Of a DNA stretch of 64,000 nucleotides, positions 25,151 to 33,573 are shown in pieces. The stretch is from positions 146,254 through 210,253 of the forward strand of contig JOAZ01000014.1 of NCBI GenBank assembly GCA_000720535.1. The letters are read 5' to 3'. This DNA is from Streptomyces halstedii (lineage in GTDB: Bacteria; Actinomycetota; Actinomycetes; Streptomycetales; Streptomycetaceae). Numbering within the stretch: the first letter of the stretch is position 1; each line of letters begins with the position of its first letter. The translations under genes were made by a program, and so were the position numbers. Below the pieces are notes generated by a model. That model saw nothing but the letters and a program-made list of their open reading frames with translations, ran no database searches and was not told the origin of the DNA.

Positions 25151-26423
25151 GTGACCGACGCCCAAGAGACCGCAGCAGACACATCACTGCGAACCACCGG
25201 GGGCGCTCCCCCGGACGACGTCGCCCCGGCGCCGATCCCCTTGCTGGAACCTCGCGAGGGCATTCCCCCGGTGGTGGCGACCGACGACGCGCTGGCCGGG
25301 GTCGTCGCGGCGTTCGCCGCGGGGACCGGTCCCGTCGCCGTCGACGCCGAGCGCGCCTCCGGCTACCGCTACGGGCAGCGCGCCTACCTCGTGCAGCTGC
25401 GCCGCGAAGGCGCCGGGAGCGCGCTGATCGACCCGGTGGGCTGCCCGGACCTGTCGCCCCTGGGCGAGGCCCTGACCGGCACCGAATGGATCCTGCACGC
25501 CGCCACCCAGGACCTCCCCTGCCTGCGCGACATAGGCATGGTCCCCACCTCGCTCTTACACGGAGCTGGCCGGACGGCTGGCCGGGTTCCCGCGCGTCGG
25601 CCTCGGCGCCATCGTGGAGAACCTCCTGGGGTACGCCCTGGAGAAGGGCCACTCCGCGGTCGACTGGTCCACCCGCCCGCTGCCCGACCCCTGGCTGCGC
25701 TACGCCGCGCTCGACGTCGAGCTGCTGGTGGACCTGCGCGACGCCCTGGAGGCCGAGCTGGAGCGGCAGGGCAAGCTGGAATGGGCCCTGGAGGAGTTCG
25801 ACGCGATCGCCTCGGCGCCGCCCGCTCCCCCGCGCAAGGACCCCTGGCGCCGGACCTCCGGCATGCACAAGGTGCGCCGCCGCCGACAGATCGCCGTCGT
25901 ACGGGAGTTGTGGACGGCCCGGGACCAGGTCGCGCAGCGCCGGGACATCTCGCCCGGCAAGGTCCTCGGCGACGCCGCGATCATCGAGGCGGCGCTCGCC
26001 ATGCCGGCCAACGTGCACGCCCTGACCGCGCTGCCCGGTTTCGGCCATCGCATGGGACGCCGCCAGCTGGAACAGTGGCAGGCCGCCGTCGACCGGGCCA
26101 GGGCGCTGCCCGAGACCGAGCTCCCGCAGCCCGGCCAGCAGCCGGCCGGTCCGCCGCCGCCCCGCGCCTGGGCCGACAAGGACCCGGCCGCCGCGGCCCG
26201 TCTGTCGGCGGCCCGCACCGCGGTCTCCGGACTCGCCGAGGAACTCCACATGCCCCAGGAGAACCTCATCACTCCGGACACCGTGCGCCGGGTCTGCTGG
26301 GAGCCGCCGAAGACCCTGACGCCGGGCGCGGTCGAGACCGCCCTGGCCGGGTACGGCGCCCGCCGCTGGCAGATCGAACAGGTCGGTCCCCTGCTGCTGC
26401 GCGCGCTGGACACCGGCGCCTGA
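25151..26423 (+). pseudogene. rnd: Ribonuclease D with HRDC domain, interrupted by a 2-base frameshift
   Basis: 3'-5' exoribonuclease of the RNase D/DEDD family. The first 136 codons from GTG 25151 contain the exonuclease start (VAVDAERASGYRYGQRAYLVQL, EWILHAATQDLPCL) and run in one frame to 25557. The downstream part (VENLLGYALEKGHSAVDWSTRPLPDPWLRYAALDVELLVDL, the HRDC domain about 26000 and the C-terminal extension) is in a frame shifted by two. The expected TTCGACACG reads TTACACG at 25556-25562, so CG is missing between 25557 and 25558. Restoring the two bases would yield an intact gene of about 424 residues. This is either a real frameshift or an assembly error; all motifs otherwise look functional. 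The start is leaderless, 6 bases after TACCCT. Confidence 0.85.
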
Positions 26424-26528
26424 GCCCCGGGGGCGGGCGGTCCGTACTCCCGGGCCGCCGCGCGGCGCGCGGCCGGCACCTGCGGGCTTGTGGTGACATG
26501 TGACCTTCGCCGCTCCGGGCACGGGGGG

Positions 26529-26557
26529 TGGGCAGCTTGGTTACCCGCAAGTAGCAT
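26529..26557 (+). promoter_or_regulatory. Candidate promoter of fadA-fadB
   Basis: TGGGCA (26529-26534) and TAGCAT (26552-26557) are spaced by 17 bases, fitting a housekeeping-type promoter with 4 of 6 matches in each box. The predicted start leaves a leader of about 60 bases before the GTG of fadA. Confidence 0.45.
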
Positions 26558-26625
26558 GAGGGTGGCGGCGCGCTCATCGGCGCGCCCCGCAGCAGTGCCA
26601 TCCCGCACCCTGGAGGAGAGCCACC

Positions 26626-27852
26626 GTGCCTCGTACCATCCGGGACGTCGTCTTCGTCGACGGCGTCCGCACCCCGTTCGGCAAAGCGGGCCCGAAGGGC
26701 ATCTACCACGAGACCCGCGCCGACGATCTCGTCGTGAAGGCCATCCGGGAGCTGCTGCGCCGCAACCCGGACCTGGACCCCGCGAAGATCGACGAGGTCG
26801 CCGTCGCCGCGACCACCCAGATCGGCGACCAGGGCCTCACCCTCGGCCGTACCGCCGGAATCCTGGCCGGTCTCCCGCAGTCCGTCCCGGGCTACTCCAT
26901 CGACCGCATGTGCGCGGGGGCCCTGACCGCCGTCACGTCGACGGCCGGTTCCATCGCCTTCGGCGCGTACGACGTGGTCGTCGCCGGTGGTGTCGAGCAC
27001 ATGGGCCGCCACCCGATGGGCGAGGGCGTGGACCCGAACCCGCGTTTCGTCTCGGAGAAGCTGGTCGACGAGTCCGCCCTCTTCATGGGCATGACCGCGG
27101 AGAACCTGCACGACCGCTACCCCACGATCACCAAGGAGCGCGCCGACGCGTACGCGGTCCGCTCGCAGGAGAAGGCCGCCAAGGCCTACGCGAACGGCAC
27201 GATCCAGCAGGACCTGGTGCCGGTCGCCGTACGCCGCACCAACGAGGAGGGCGGGGAGACGGGCTGGGGCCTGGTCACCGCCGACGAGCCGATGCGGCCG
27301 GGCACCACGATGGAGTCCCTGGCGGGTCTGAAGACCCCGTTCCGCCCCCACGGTCGGGTCACGGCCGGTAACGCCGCGGGGCTCAACGACGGCGCCACCG
27401 CCTCGCTGCTCGCCGCCGAGGACGTGGCCCGCGAGCTGGGCCTGCCGGTCCGGATGCGCCTGGTCTCCTACGCCTTCGCGGGTGTCGAGCCGGAGGTCAT
27501 GGGCTACGGCCCGATCCCGGCGACGGAGAAGGCCCTGGCCAAGGCGGGCCTGACCATCGAGGACATCGGTCTCTTCGAGATCAACGAGGCGTTCGCGGTC
27601 CAGGTGCTCGCCTTCCTGGAGCACTACGGCATCGCCGACGACGACGCCCGCGTCAACCAGTACGGCGGCGCCATCGCGTACGGCCACCCCCTGGCCTCCT
27701 CCGGCGTCCGGCTGATGACGCAGCTGGCCCGCCAGTTCGAGGAGCACCCCGAGGTCCGCTACGGCCTGACGACCATGTGCGTCGGCTTCGGCATGGGTGC
27801 GACCGTCGTCTGGGAGAACCCCCACTTCGAGAACGCCGGAGGCAGCAAGTGA
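26626..27852 (+). CDS. fadA: Acetyl-CoA C-acyltransferase (thiolase, FadA)
   Basis: Thiolase of fatty-acid beta-oxidation, 408 residues: cleaves 3-ketoacyl-CoA with CoA. The acylated Cys is in YSIDRMCAGALTAV (about residue 92), the catalytic segments are EINEAFAVQ, QYGGAIAYGHPLASSGVRL (His) and TTMCVGFGMGATVVWE (second Cys near residue 387). GGAGGAG lies 7 bases before the GTG at 26626. The stop overlaps the start of the next gene, so FadA and the multifunctional FadB-like protein are translated together and probably form the trifunctional complex. Confidence 0.93.
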   Translation: MPRTIRDVVFVDGVRTPFGKAGPKGIYHETRADDLVVKAIRELLRRNPDLDPAKIDEVAVAATTQIGDQGLTLGRTAGILAGLPQSVPGYSIDRMCAGALTAVTSTAGSIAFGAYDVVVAGGVEHMGRHPMGEGVDPNPRFVSEKLVDESALFMGMTAENLHDRYPTITKERADAYAVRSQEKAAKAYANGTIQQDLVPVAVRRTNEEGGETGWGLVTADEPMRPGTTMESLAGLKTPFRPHGRVTAGNAAGLNDGATASLLAAEDVARELGLPVRMRLVSYAFAGVEPEVMGYGPIPATEKALAKAGLTIEDIGLFEINEAFAVQVLAFLEHYGIADDDARVNQYGGAIAYGHPLASSGVRLMTQLARQFEEHPEVRYGLTTMCVGFGMGATVVWENPHFENAGGSK

Positions 27853-29981
27853 GCACCACCACCACCGAGCTTCTGAGGGGCGCGGCCGAGCTGTTCCCCG
27901 GCGAGGTCGTCACGCGGGCGCACGTACGCCACCTCGACCTTCCGGCCGGGGCGGGCAGGTTCGCCCTGATCACGCTGGACAACGGCCTGGACCACACCAA
28001 GCCGACCACCGTCGGCCCGCAGTCGCTGGCGAACCTGGACGCCGCCCTCGACCAGGTCGAGAAGGAGGCCGCCGACGGCTCGATCGTCGGGGTCGGTGTG
28101 ACCGGCAAGCCGTTCATCTTCGCGGTCGGCGCCGACCTCAAGGGCGTCGAACTCCTGAAGAACCACTCGGACGCGCTCGCCATCGGCAAGGGCGGCCACG
28201 ACGTGTTCCGCCGGCTGTCCGGCCTCGCGGTCCCGACGTTCGCGTACTACAACGGCGCGGCCATGGGCGGCGGTGTGGAGATCGGTCTGCACTGCTCGTA
28301 CCGCACGGTCTCCACCGCGATCCCCGCCTTCTCGCTGCCCGAGGTCTTCCTCGGCCTGGTCCCGGGCTGGGGCGGCTGCTCGCTGCTGCCCAACCTGATC
28401 GGCGCCGACCGCGCCGTCTCGGTGATCATCGAGAACGCGCTGAACCAGAACCGCCAGCTCAAGGGCGCGCAGGTCTTCGAGCTCGGCATCGCCGACGCCA
28501 TCTTCGAGGGCGCGGACTTCCTGGAGCAGTCGCTGCTGTGGACGGCGTCCGTGCTCAACGGCTCGCTGTCGGTGGAGCGCCCGGAGGTCGACCGCGGGGA
28601 GGCCTGGGACCAGGCCGTCGCGCGCGGCCGGGCGATCGCCGACTCCAAGGTGCACGGGGCGGCCCCGGCCGCGTACCGCGCGCTGGAGATCGTCGCCGCG
28701 GCGAAGAGCGGCGACCTGGGCGCCTGCTTCGACGCCGAGGACCAGGCCCTCGCCGACCTGATCATGGGCGGCGAGCTGCGCTCGGGCATCTACTCCTTCA
28801 ACCTGGTCCAGAAGCGCGCCAAGCGCCCGGCCGGGGCCCCGGACAAGTCCCTGGCCCGTCCGGTGACCAAGGTCGGCGTGGTGGGCGCGGGCCTGATGGC
28901 CAGTCAGCTCGCACTGCTCTTCCTGCGCCGCCTGGAGGTGCCGGTCGTCCTGACCGACATCGACCAGGAGCGCGTCGACAAGGGTGTGGGCTACGTCCAC
29001 TCCGAGATCGACAAGCTGCTCGGCAAGGGCCGGATCAACCAGGACAAGGCCAACCGCCTCAAGGCCCTGGTGAGCGGTGTGCTGGACAAGGCGGAGGGTT
29101 TCTCCGACGCCGACTTCGTCATCGAGGCCGTCTTCGAGGAGATCGGCGTCAAGCAGCAGGTGTTCGCGGAGGTCGAGGCGGTCGCCCCGGCGCACGCGAT
29201 CCTCGCCACGAACACCTCGTCCCTCTCGGTCACCGAGATGGCGTCGAAGCTGAAGCACCCGGAACGGGTCGTCGGATTCCACTTCTTCAACCCGGTCGCC
29301 GTCCTGCCGCTGCTGGAGATCGTGCGCGGCGAGCTGACCGACGACGCCTCGCTGGCCACGGCGTTCGGTGTCGCGCGCAAGCTGAAGAAGACCGCGGTCC
29401 TGGTGAAGGACGCCCCGGCGTTCGTCGTCAACCGCATCCTCACCCGCTTCATGGGTGAGATCCAGAACGTCATCGACGAGGGCACCCCGGTCGGGACGGC
29501 GGAGAAGGCCGTCGAGCCGCTCGGGCTGCCGATGTCCCCGCTGGTGCTGCTGGAGCTGGTCGGCCCGGCCATCGGCCTGCACGTCTCGGAGACCCTGAAC
29601 CGCGCCTTCCCGGAGCGCTTCACCGTCTCGGAGAACCTGGCCGCGGTGGTCAAGGCCGGCAAGCGCGGCTTCTACGTCTACGACTCCGGCAAGCCGGAGC
29701 TGGACCCGGAGGTCGCCGCGCTCCTGAAGCAGGGCGACACCGTCCTGACGGAGGAGCAGGTCCGCGACCGCGTCCTGGACGCGGTCGCCCAGGAGATCGG
29801 GCTGATGCTCGACGAGGGCGTCGTCGCCGAGGCCCAGGACATCGACCTCTGCCTGATCACCGGCGCGGGCTGGCCCTTCCACCTGGGCGGCATCACGCCG
29901 TACCTGGACCGCGAGGGCGTCTCGGAGCGCGTCAACGGGAAGAAGTTCCTGGAGCGCGGCGTGGCGAGCGTCCCGGCGTAG
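27849..29981 (+). CDS. fadB: Beta-oxidation multifunctional protein: enoyl-CoA hydratase/3-hydroxyacyl-CoA dehydrogenase (FadB-like)
   Basis: Protein of 710 residues joining a crotonase domain (oxyanion pocket FAVGADLKGVEL, NGAAMGGGVEIGLHCSYR, FSLPEVFLGLVPGWGGCSL) to an NAD-binding 3-hydroxyacyl-CoA dehydrogenase (VGVVGAGLMASQLALLFL at about residue 338, EAVFEEIGVKQQVF, HFFNPVAVLPLLEIV with the catalytic-His context, DAPAFVVNRILTRF). It hydrates and oxidises the enoyl-CoA produced in fatty-acid breakdown, passing 3-ketoacyl-CoA to FadA. GTG 27849 overlaps the FadA stop by 4 bases. The architecture and order with FadA are typical of actinobacteria. Confidence 0.93.
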   Translation: MSTTTTELLRGAAELFPGEVVTRAHVRHLDLPAGAGRFALITLDNGLDHTKPTTVGPQSLANLDAALDQVEKEAADGSIVGVGVTGKPFIFAVGADLKGVELLKNHSDALAIGKGGHDVFRRLSGLAVPTFAYYNGAAMGGGVEIGLHCSYRTVSTAIPAFSLPEVFLGLVPGWGGCSLLPNLIGADRAVSVIIENALNQNRQLKGAQVFELGIADAIFEGADFLEQSLLWTASVLNGSLSVERPEVDRGEAWDQAVARGRAIADSKVHGAAPAAYRALEIVAAAKSGDLGACFDAEDQALADLIMGGELRSGIYSFNLVQKRAKRPAGAPDKSLARPVTKVGVVGAGLMASQLALLFLRRLEVPVVLTDIDQERVDKGVGYVHSEIDKLLGKGRINQDKANRLKALVSGVLDKAEGFSDADFVIEAVFEEIGVKQQVFAEVEAVAPAHAILATNTSSLSVTEMASKLKHPERVVGFHFFNPVAVLPLLEIVRGELTDDASLATAFGVARKLKKTAVLVKDAPAFVVNRILTRFMGEIQNVIDEGTPVGTAEKAVEPLGLPMSPLVLLELVGPAIGLHVSETLNRAFPERFTVSENLAAVVKAGKRGFYVYDSGKPELDPEVAALLKQGDTVLTEEQVRDRVLDAVAQEIGLMLDEGVVAEAQDIDLCLITGAGWPFHLGGITPYLDREGVSERVNGKKFLERGVASVPA

Positions 29982-30005
29982 CCTCTCCCCTCCCCGGGTA
30001 CCGCT

Positions 30006-30036
30006 CGGGCCGTACAGGGCTTGCCTGTACGGCCCG
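30006..30036. terminator. Terminator between fadB and the SGNH gene
   Basis: Perfect arms CGGGCCGTACAGG (30006-30018) and CCTGTACGGCCCG (30024-30036) with loop GCTTG. The flanking genes are convergent, and a few T/G bases follow on the plus strand. Confidence 0.8.
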
Positions 30037-30058
30037 TTCGCGTGCGGGGTGCCGGCTC

Positions 30059-31465
30059 CTACCAGTTCCCGCTGAACGGGCGGTGGTTGCACACCTCTCC
30101 GCATTCCTCGCGCGCGTTGCCGGCCGAGCGGATCCCGCTGGTCTCCGGGATGCCCACCACCTTGAACCGGACCTGCGCCGGGGGCGATTCCAGCGCTCCG
30201 AAGAGCGTGACGACCTCCACCGTGTGGTGTCCTGGCTTCCAGCGGTGGGCGTGCGTGTAATGCCATTCGCCCTTCTCGTCGACGGCGGTCGCCCCGATGA
30301 GCCGCCCGTTCTCCAGCAGGACGACCTTGCTGGTGCCCGGCTGGGCCCGTCCGGCGAAACGCACCTTGGGTCCGGCGAACTTGTCCTGCTTCGGGGCCGT
30401 GACGACGGCCGGGGCGACCTCACCGATCACCGTGAAGTGCTGTTCGGCCGTGGGTGTGCAGCCTCCGGCGGCCAGTCCGACACTCTGCACGAGGTGTTCT
30501 CCGGGGGCCCACTCCACGGACCGGCGCCAGAGCCACTGGCCGCCCGCGCCCACCGCCGTGCCGCCGACGTACTGCCCGTGCTCGAAGAACAGGAGGTAGT
30601 GGGTGCCGGGCGGGGCCGTGCCCGAGAACTTCGTCATCGGGCCGACCACCGCGCCGGGGGCGGGCCGCGCGGGGGTGGGGGCCGTACCGACCCGCTCGGT
30701 GTAGTTCAGGGCCGACTCGGGAGACTGCACGGTGAACTCCTGTGACACCGGCGGGAGTCCCTCCGGCTCCATCAGCGCGGCGACGTCCACGTCCGCCCGG
30801 TTCAGCACGGACCGCTCGACGAGCCCGGCGACGACCAGCCTGGCCACCTCGTAGGCTCCGGCGTGGTTGAAGTGGCTGGAGTCGATGTTCCCGTCGGGGT
30901 GCAGGGGGTGCTCTCCCGCGTCCACCCAGCAGAAGTACTGGCGCAGCCGGGTCGGACCGATCCTCGCCCACAGCGCCATGGTGATGCCCGTGAGGTCGAT
31001 CAGCGGTACCCCGCGTTCCATGGCGACGTCCGCCATGGCCCTCGGGTAGTCCCCCCGTGTGTCCTTCACCTCGCCCGTCGGGGAGAACGCGTAGCGGGCG
31101 GTGGGGGTGACCAGGACGGGTATGCCCCCCTCGCTCTGGATGTAGTCCACATACAGGGCGAGCAGTTCCTTGTACTCCGGGACGGGGACGTATCTCATGC
31201 CGTTGTGGATCATGTGGTCCACGCCGCCGAAGCCGATGAGGACGACGTCTCCGGGGCTCATCCGGTTGAGCATTCCGGCGAACCGCTCGGTGTAGTACTT
31301 ACGCGTCGTCATGGCGCTGCGGGCGTAGTTCGCGACCTCGATCGGGGCGACCAGGAGTTCCTGGATCTTCTGGCCCCAGCCGGCCATCGGTGCTTCCTCG
31401 TCCGTGCGCGGCGCCGGAACGGAGTCCCCGAGGACAAATATCATGCGTTTCATCGTCATCCCCAT
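30059..31465 (-). CDS. SGNH/GDSL hydrolase-like protein, probable acyl esterase
   Basis: Protein of 468 residues. The N-terminal half has the SGNH plan: IFVLGDSVPA with the nucleophile Ser, YARSAMTTRKYY (block II), LIGFGGVDHMI (block III, where Asn is replaced by Asp), and a final DSSHFNHAGAYEVA (block V Asp/His). The C-terminal half has two related beta-rich repeats (AEQHFTVIGEVAPAVV and PPAQVRFKVVGIPE) with the motif KFxGxAxPGT, resembling carbohydrate-binding or Ig-like modules. No signal peptide is visible, which is odd for an envelope esterase. It is the last gene of the Stealth operon, 11 bases after the glycosyltransferase stop. ATG 31465 is one of three close start options (31465, 31459, 31453). 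Confidence 0.72.
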   Translation of the reverse strand: MGMTMKRMIFVLGDSVPAPRTDEEAPMAGWGQKIQELLVAPIEVANYARSAMTTRKYYTERFAGMLNRMSPGDVVLIGFGGVDHMIHNGMRYVPVPEYKELLALYVDYIQSEGGIPVLVTPTARYAFSPTGEVKDTRGDYPRAMADVAMERGVPLIDLTGITMALWARIGPTRLRQYFCWVDAGEHPLHPDGNIDSSHFNHAGAYEVARLVVAGLVERSVLNRADVDVAALMEPEGLPPVSQEFTVQSPESALNYTERVGTAPTPARPAPGAVVGPMTKFSGTAPPGTHYLLFFEHGQYVGGTAVGAGGQWLWRRSVEWAPGEHLVQSVGLAAGGCTPTAEQHFTVIGEVAPAVVTAPKQDKFAGPKVRFAGRAQPGTSKVVLLENGRLIGATAVDEKGEWHYTHAHRWKPGHHTVEVVTLFGALESPPAQVRFKVVGIPETSGIRSAGNAREECGEVCNHRPFSGNW

Positions 31466-31476
31466 CCGGGAGTGTT

Positions 31477-33573
31477 CTAGCGGTCGACAACATTCATGGC
31501 CATGGCTCCGGACACGGAACAGTAGGGGCGCACCCGTACGGGCTTCGCCGGGTGGACGCAGGAGAACTCCGACGCCACGTCCCCGGTCATCGGGACAGCC
31601 GGGTAGACGTACGCGCCCTTGACGTCGGGGAAATCCTCCAGCAGGTGGCACACGCGCAGTTTGCGCCCGTCGTCCGGGGACGGCCGCAGCCACCAGTCCC
31701 AGTCCTCCCAGCGCTCCAGCCGCTGGTCGACCGCCTCCCGGACGGGCACGGCGACCCTGAAGGCGTTCCCGGGAAGGACGTCGACCGGCGCCGTGACCTC
31801 GGCCCGGTGCGGCCCTCGCCTGCTGATCACGAGGAGCGCGCCCGGCTCCACACGGCTCGCGCCGCGGAGCACGCCGGTCAGGACGATCATGTCGTCGCCG
31901 ACGTCGACGGAGGCCGATTCGACGTGGTCCTCGCGGAGCACGGTCCGCAGCATCAGCTTCCCGTTCGGCTGCGCGTACGGAAGGTTCCAGCCCACGGGCA
32001 CTGTCGACGGCGTCGCGAGGAACGCGGCGCGCGCGTCGATGAGCTTCCGGGTGTCCCGGATGCCCGCCTTCATGTGCACGCTCCCCGACTTGGCGGCCGC
32101 CATGGTCACCCGCCATCTGCCGTCGCCGAGGTCGTCAAGAGCCGACGGAGCGAGCGCGGCGGTGTAGAGGGTGCCGCCGTTCTCCAGCGGCTTGCGGGTG
32201 GTGGGCAGGACGAGGTCCGCGAGGCGTGTGCCGCCCGACTGGTTGTGCCGGAGCACGAACTGCCAGCGGCTCCTGCCCTCCTGGGGGCCGACGACGGAGA
32301 AGCGCAGCCAGCCGGCTCCGTCCACGGCGACGTCGGCGCTCGCCGCCTTCAGGGAGACCGGTGGCACCGTCGCCGCGCTGCCGGCGGCCTTGGGGGCCGA
32401 GGACGGTCGCCGGTGGCCCCGGTCCGCGGAAGCGCGGCGCCGTGACGCGTCCTCGAACAGATCGACGTACCTCTGGGCCACGGCCTCCGGGTCGTACCGT
32501 GCCGAGTTCCTGAGAGCCGCCGCCCCCATCTCCTGGCGCAGGGCGTCGTCGGACATCAGCCGGCCGAGTCCCCGCGCGATCGCGTCGGCGTCGCCCGTCC
32601 TGACGAGCAGGCCGTCCTCGCCGTCGCGGAGGATCTCACGCGGTCCGACGGGGCAGTCGGTCGAGACCACCGGGAGGCCGCATCTCATGGCCTCCACCAG
32701 TGTCATGCCGAACGACTCCGCGCTCGACGTCACGGCGGCCACCGAGCCCTTGGCCCATTCCGACTCGATCGGTGAGAAGCCGCCCATGAGGAGGGCGCGC
32801 CCCGACAGGCCGAGCTCGACGACCAGCGCGCGGAGCTTGGCCGCCTCGCCGCCGTCGCCGTAGATCCGCAACTGCCAGTCCGGGAAATCGTCGGCGAGCA
32901 TACCGAAGGCGCGGATCAGCAGGTCGTAGCGCTTGACGTGGTGCATGCGGCCCGCGCTCACCACCACCTTGTGGCTGCCGTCGGACGGCTCGACCGCCGG
33001 GCGGGGAACACTGTTGGGGATGCCCACCACGGGGATGCCGGGGATGGGGGTGTGGTCGAGGAACGACCGGGCGTCGGCCTCCGTCACCGTGGTGACGGCG
33101 TCGAGTCGCGGATAGACCCGCGCCATCTCCGCCCGTACCGCCGGCGGGATGGCCAGGTGGGTCATGTGCTCCTGCGCCACGCGGAGTGCCGTGTCGCGGG
33201 TGTGCGCGGCGACGAAGAGATTCAGGCTGGGCCTGGTCCCCACCACGACATCGGCGGTGGTCCGGCCGAGTTCCTGGATGATCCTCCGGTCGGTGAACCG
33301 GCTGTACTGGGAGTAGAACTCCTCCTGCCTCGGGACCACTTCGCTCGGCTCGTCGCTGCCTCGCGCGTTCCGGTCCGGTGACCCGGGACGGAGATCGACG
33401 AGCCCGCGCACGGTGATACGCGGAGAGATCTCGAACTTGGGCACGGCGGCGCGCCGGAAGACCGAGACGATCTCGATCTCGTGCCGTGCCGACAGGGCTT
33501 CGGCGAGGTTGATGACCGTACGGTTCGTGCCACCGATTCCGTAGATGTTGTTGATCAGGAACGAGATCTTCAT
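31477..33573 (-). CDS. GT4-family glycosyltransferase with C-terminal beta-rich extension
   Basis: 698 residues. The N-terminal ~400 residues are a retaining GT-B glycosyltransferase: INNIYGIGGTNRTVINLAEAL at the start, GRMHHVKRYDLLIRAFGML (donor-binding), and the EX7E motif in ESFGMTLVEAMRCGLPVVS near residue 290. The remaining ~285 residues are strand-rich with conserved-looking WLRFSVVGP and WRVTMAAAKSG, unlike GT4 proteins; this resembles C-terminal domains of actinobacterial glycopolymer transferases but I do not recognise a named family. ATGA overlaps the upstream Stealth gene stop, so it is coupled. It probably adds sugars to the polymer whose phosphodiester links are made by the Stealth proteins. 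Confidence 0.85.
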   Translation of the reverse strand: MKISFLINNIYGIGGTNRTVINLAEALSARHEIEIVSVFRRAAVPKFEISPRITVRGLVDLRPGSPDRNARGSDEPSEVVPRQEEFYSQYSRFTDRRIIQELGRTTADVVVGTRPSLNLFVAAHTRDTALRVAQEHMTHLAIPPAVRAEMARVYPRLDAVTTVTEADARSFLDHTPIPGIPVVGIPNSVPRPAVEPSDGSHKVVVSAGRMHHVKRYDLLIRAFGMLADDFPDWQLRIYGDGGEAAKLRALVVELGLSGRALLMGGFSPIESEWAKGSVAAVTSSAESFGMTLVEAMRCGLPVVSTDCPVGPREILRDGEDGLLVRTGDADAIARGLGRLMSDDALRQEMGAAALRNSARYDPEAVAQRYVDLFEDASRRRASADRGHRRPSSAPKAAGSAATVPPVSLKAASADVAVDGAGWLRFSVVGPQEGRSRWQFVLRHNQSGGTRLADLVLPTTRKPLENGGTLYTAALAPSALDDLGDGRWRVTMAAAKSGSVHMKAGIRDTRKLIDARAAFLATPSTVPVGWNLPYAQPNGKLMLRTVLREDHVESASVDVGDDMIVLTGVLRGASRVEPGALLVISRRGPHRAEVTAPVDVLPGNAFRVAVPVREAVDQRLERWEDWDWWLRPSPDDGRKLRVCHLLEDFPDVKGAYVYPAVPMTGDVASEFSCVHPAKPVRVRPYCSVSGAMAMNVVDR

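Noticed and set aside
27759-30266. An 835-codon open frame antisense to fadA/fadB
   Set aside because: No domain, no ribosome binding site, codon pattern is the mirror of the strongly supported FadB frame.
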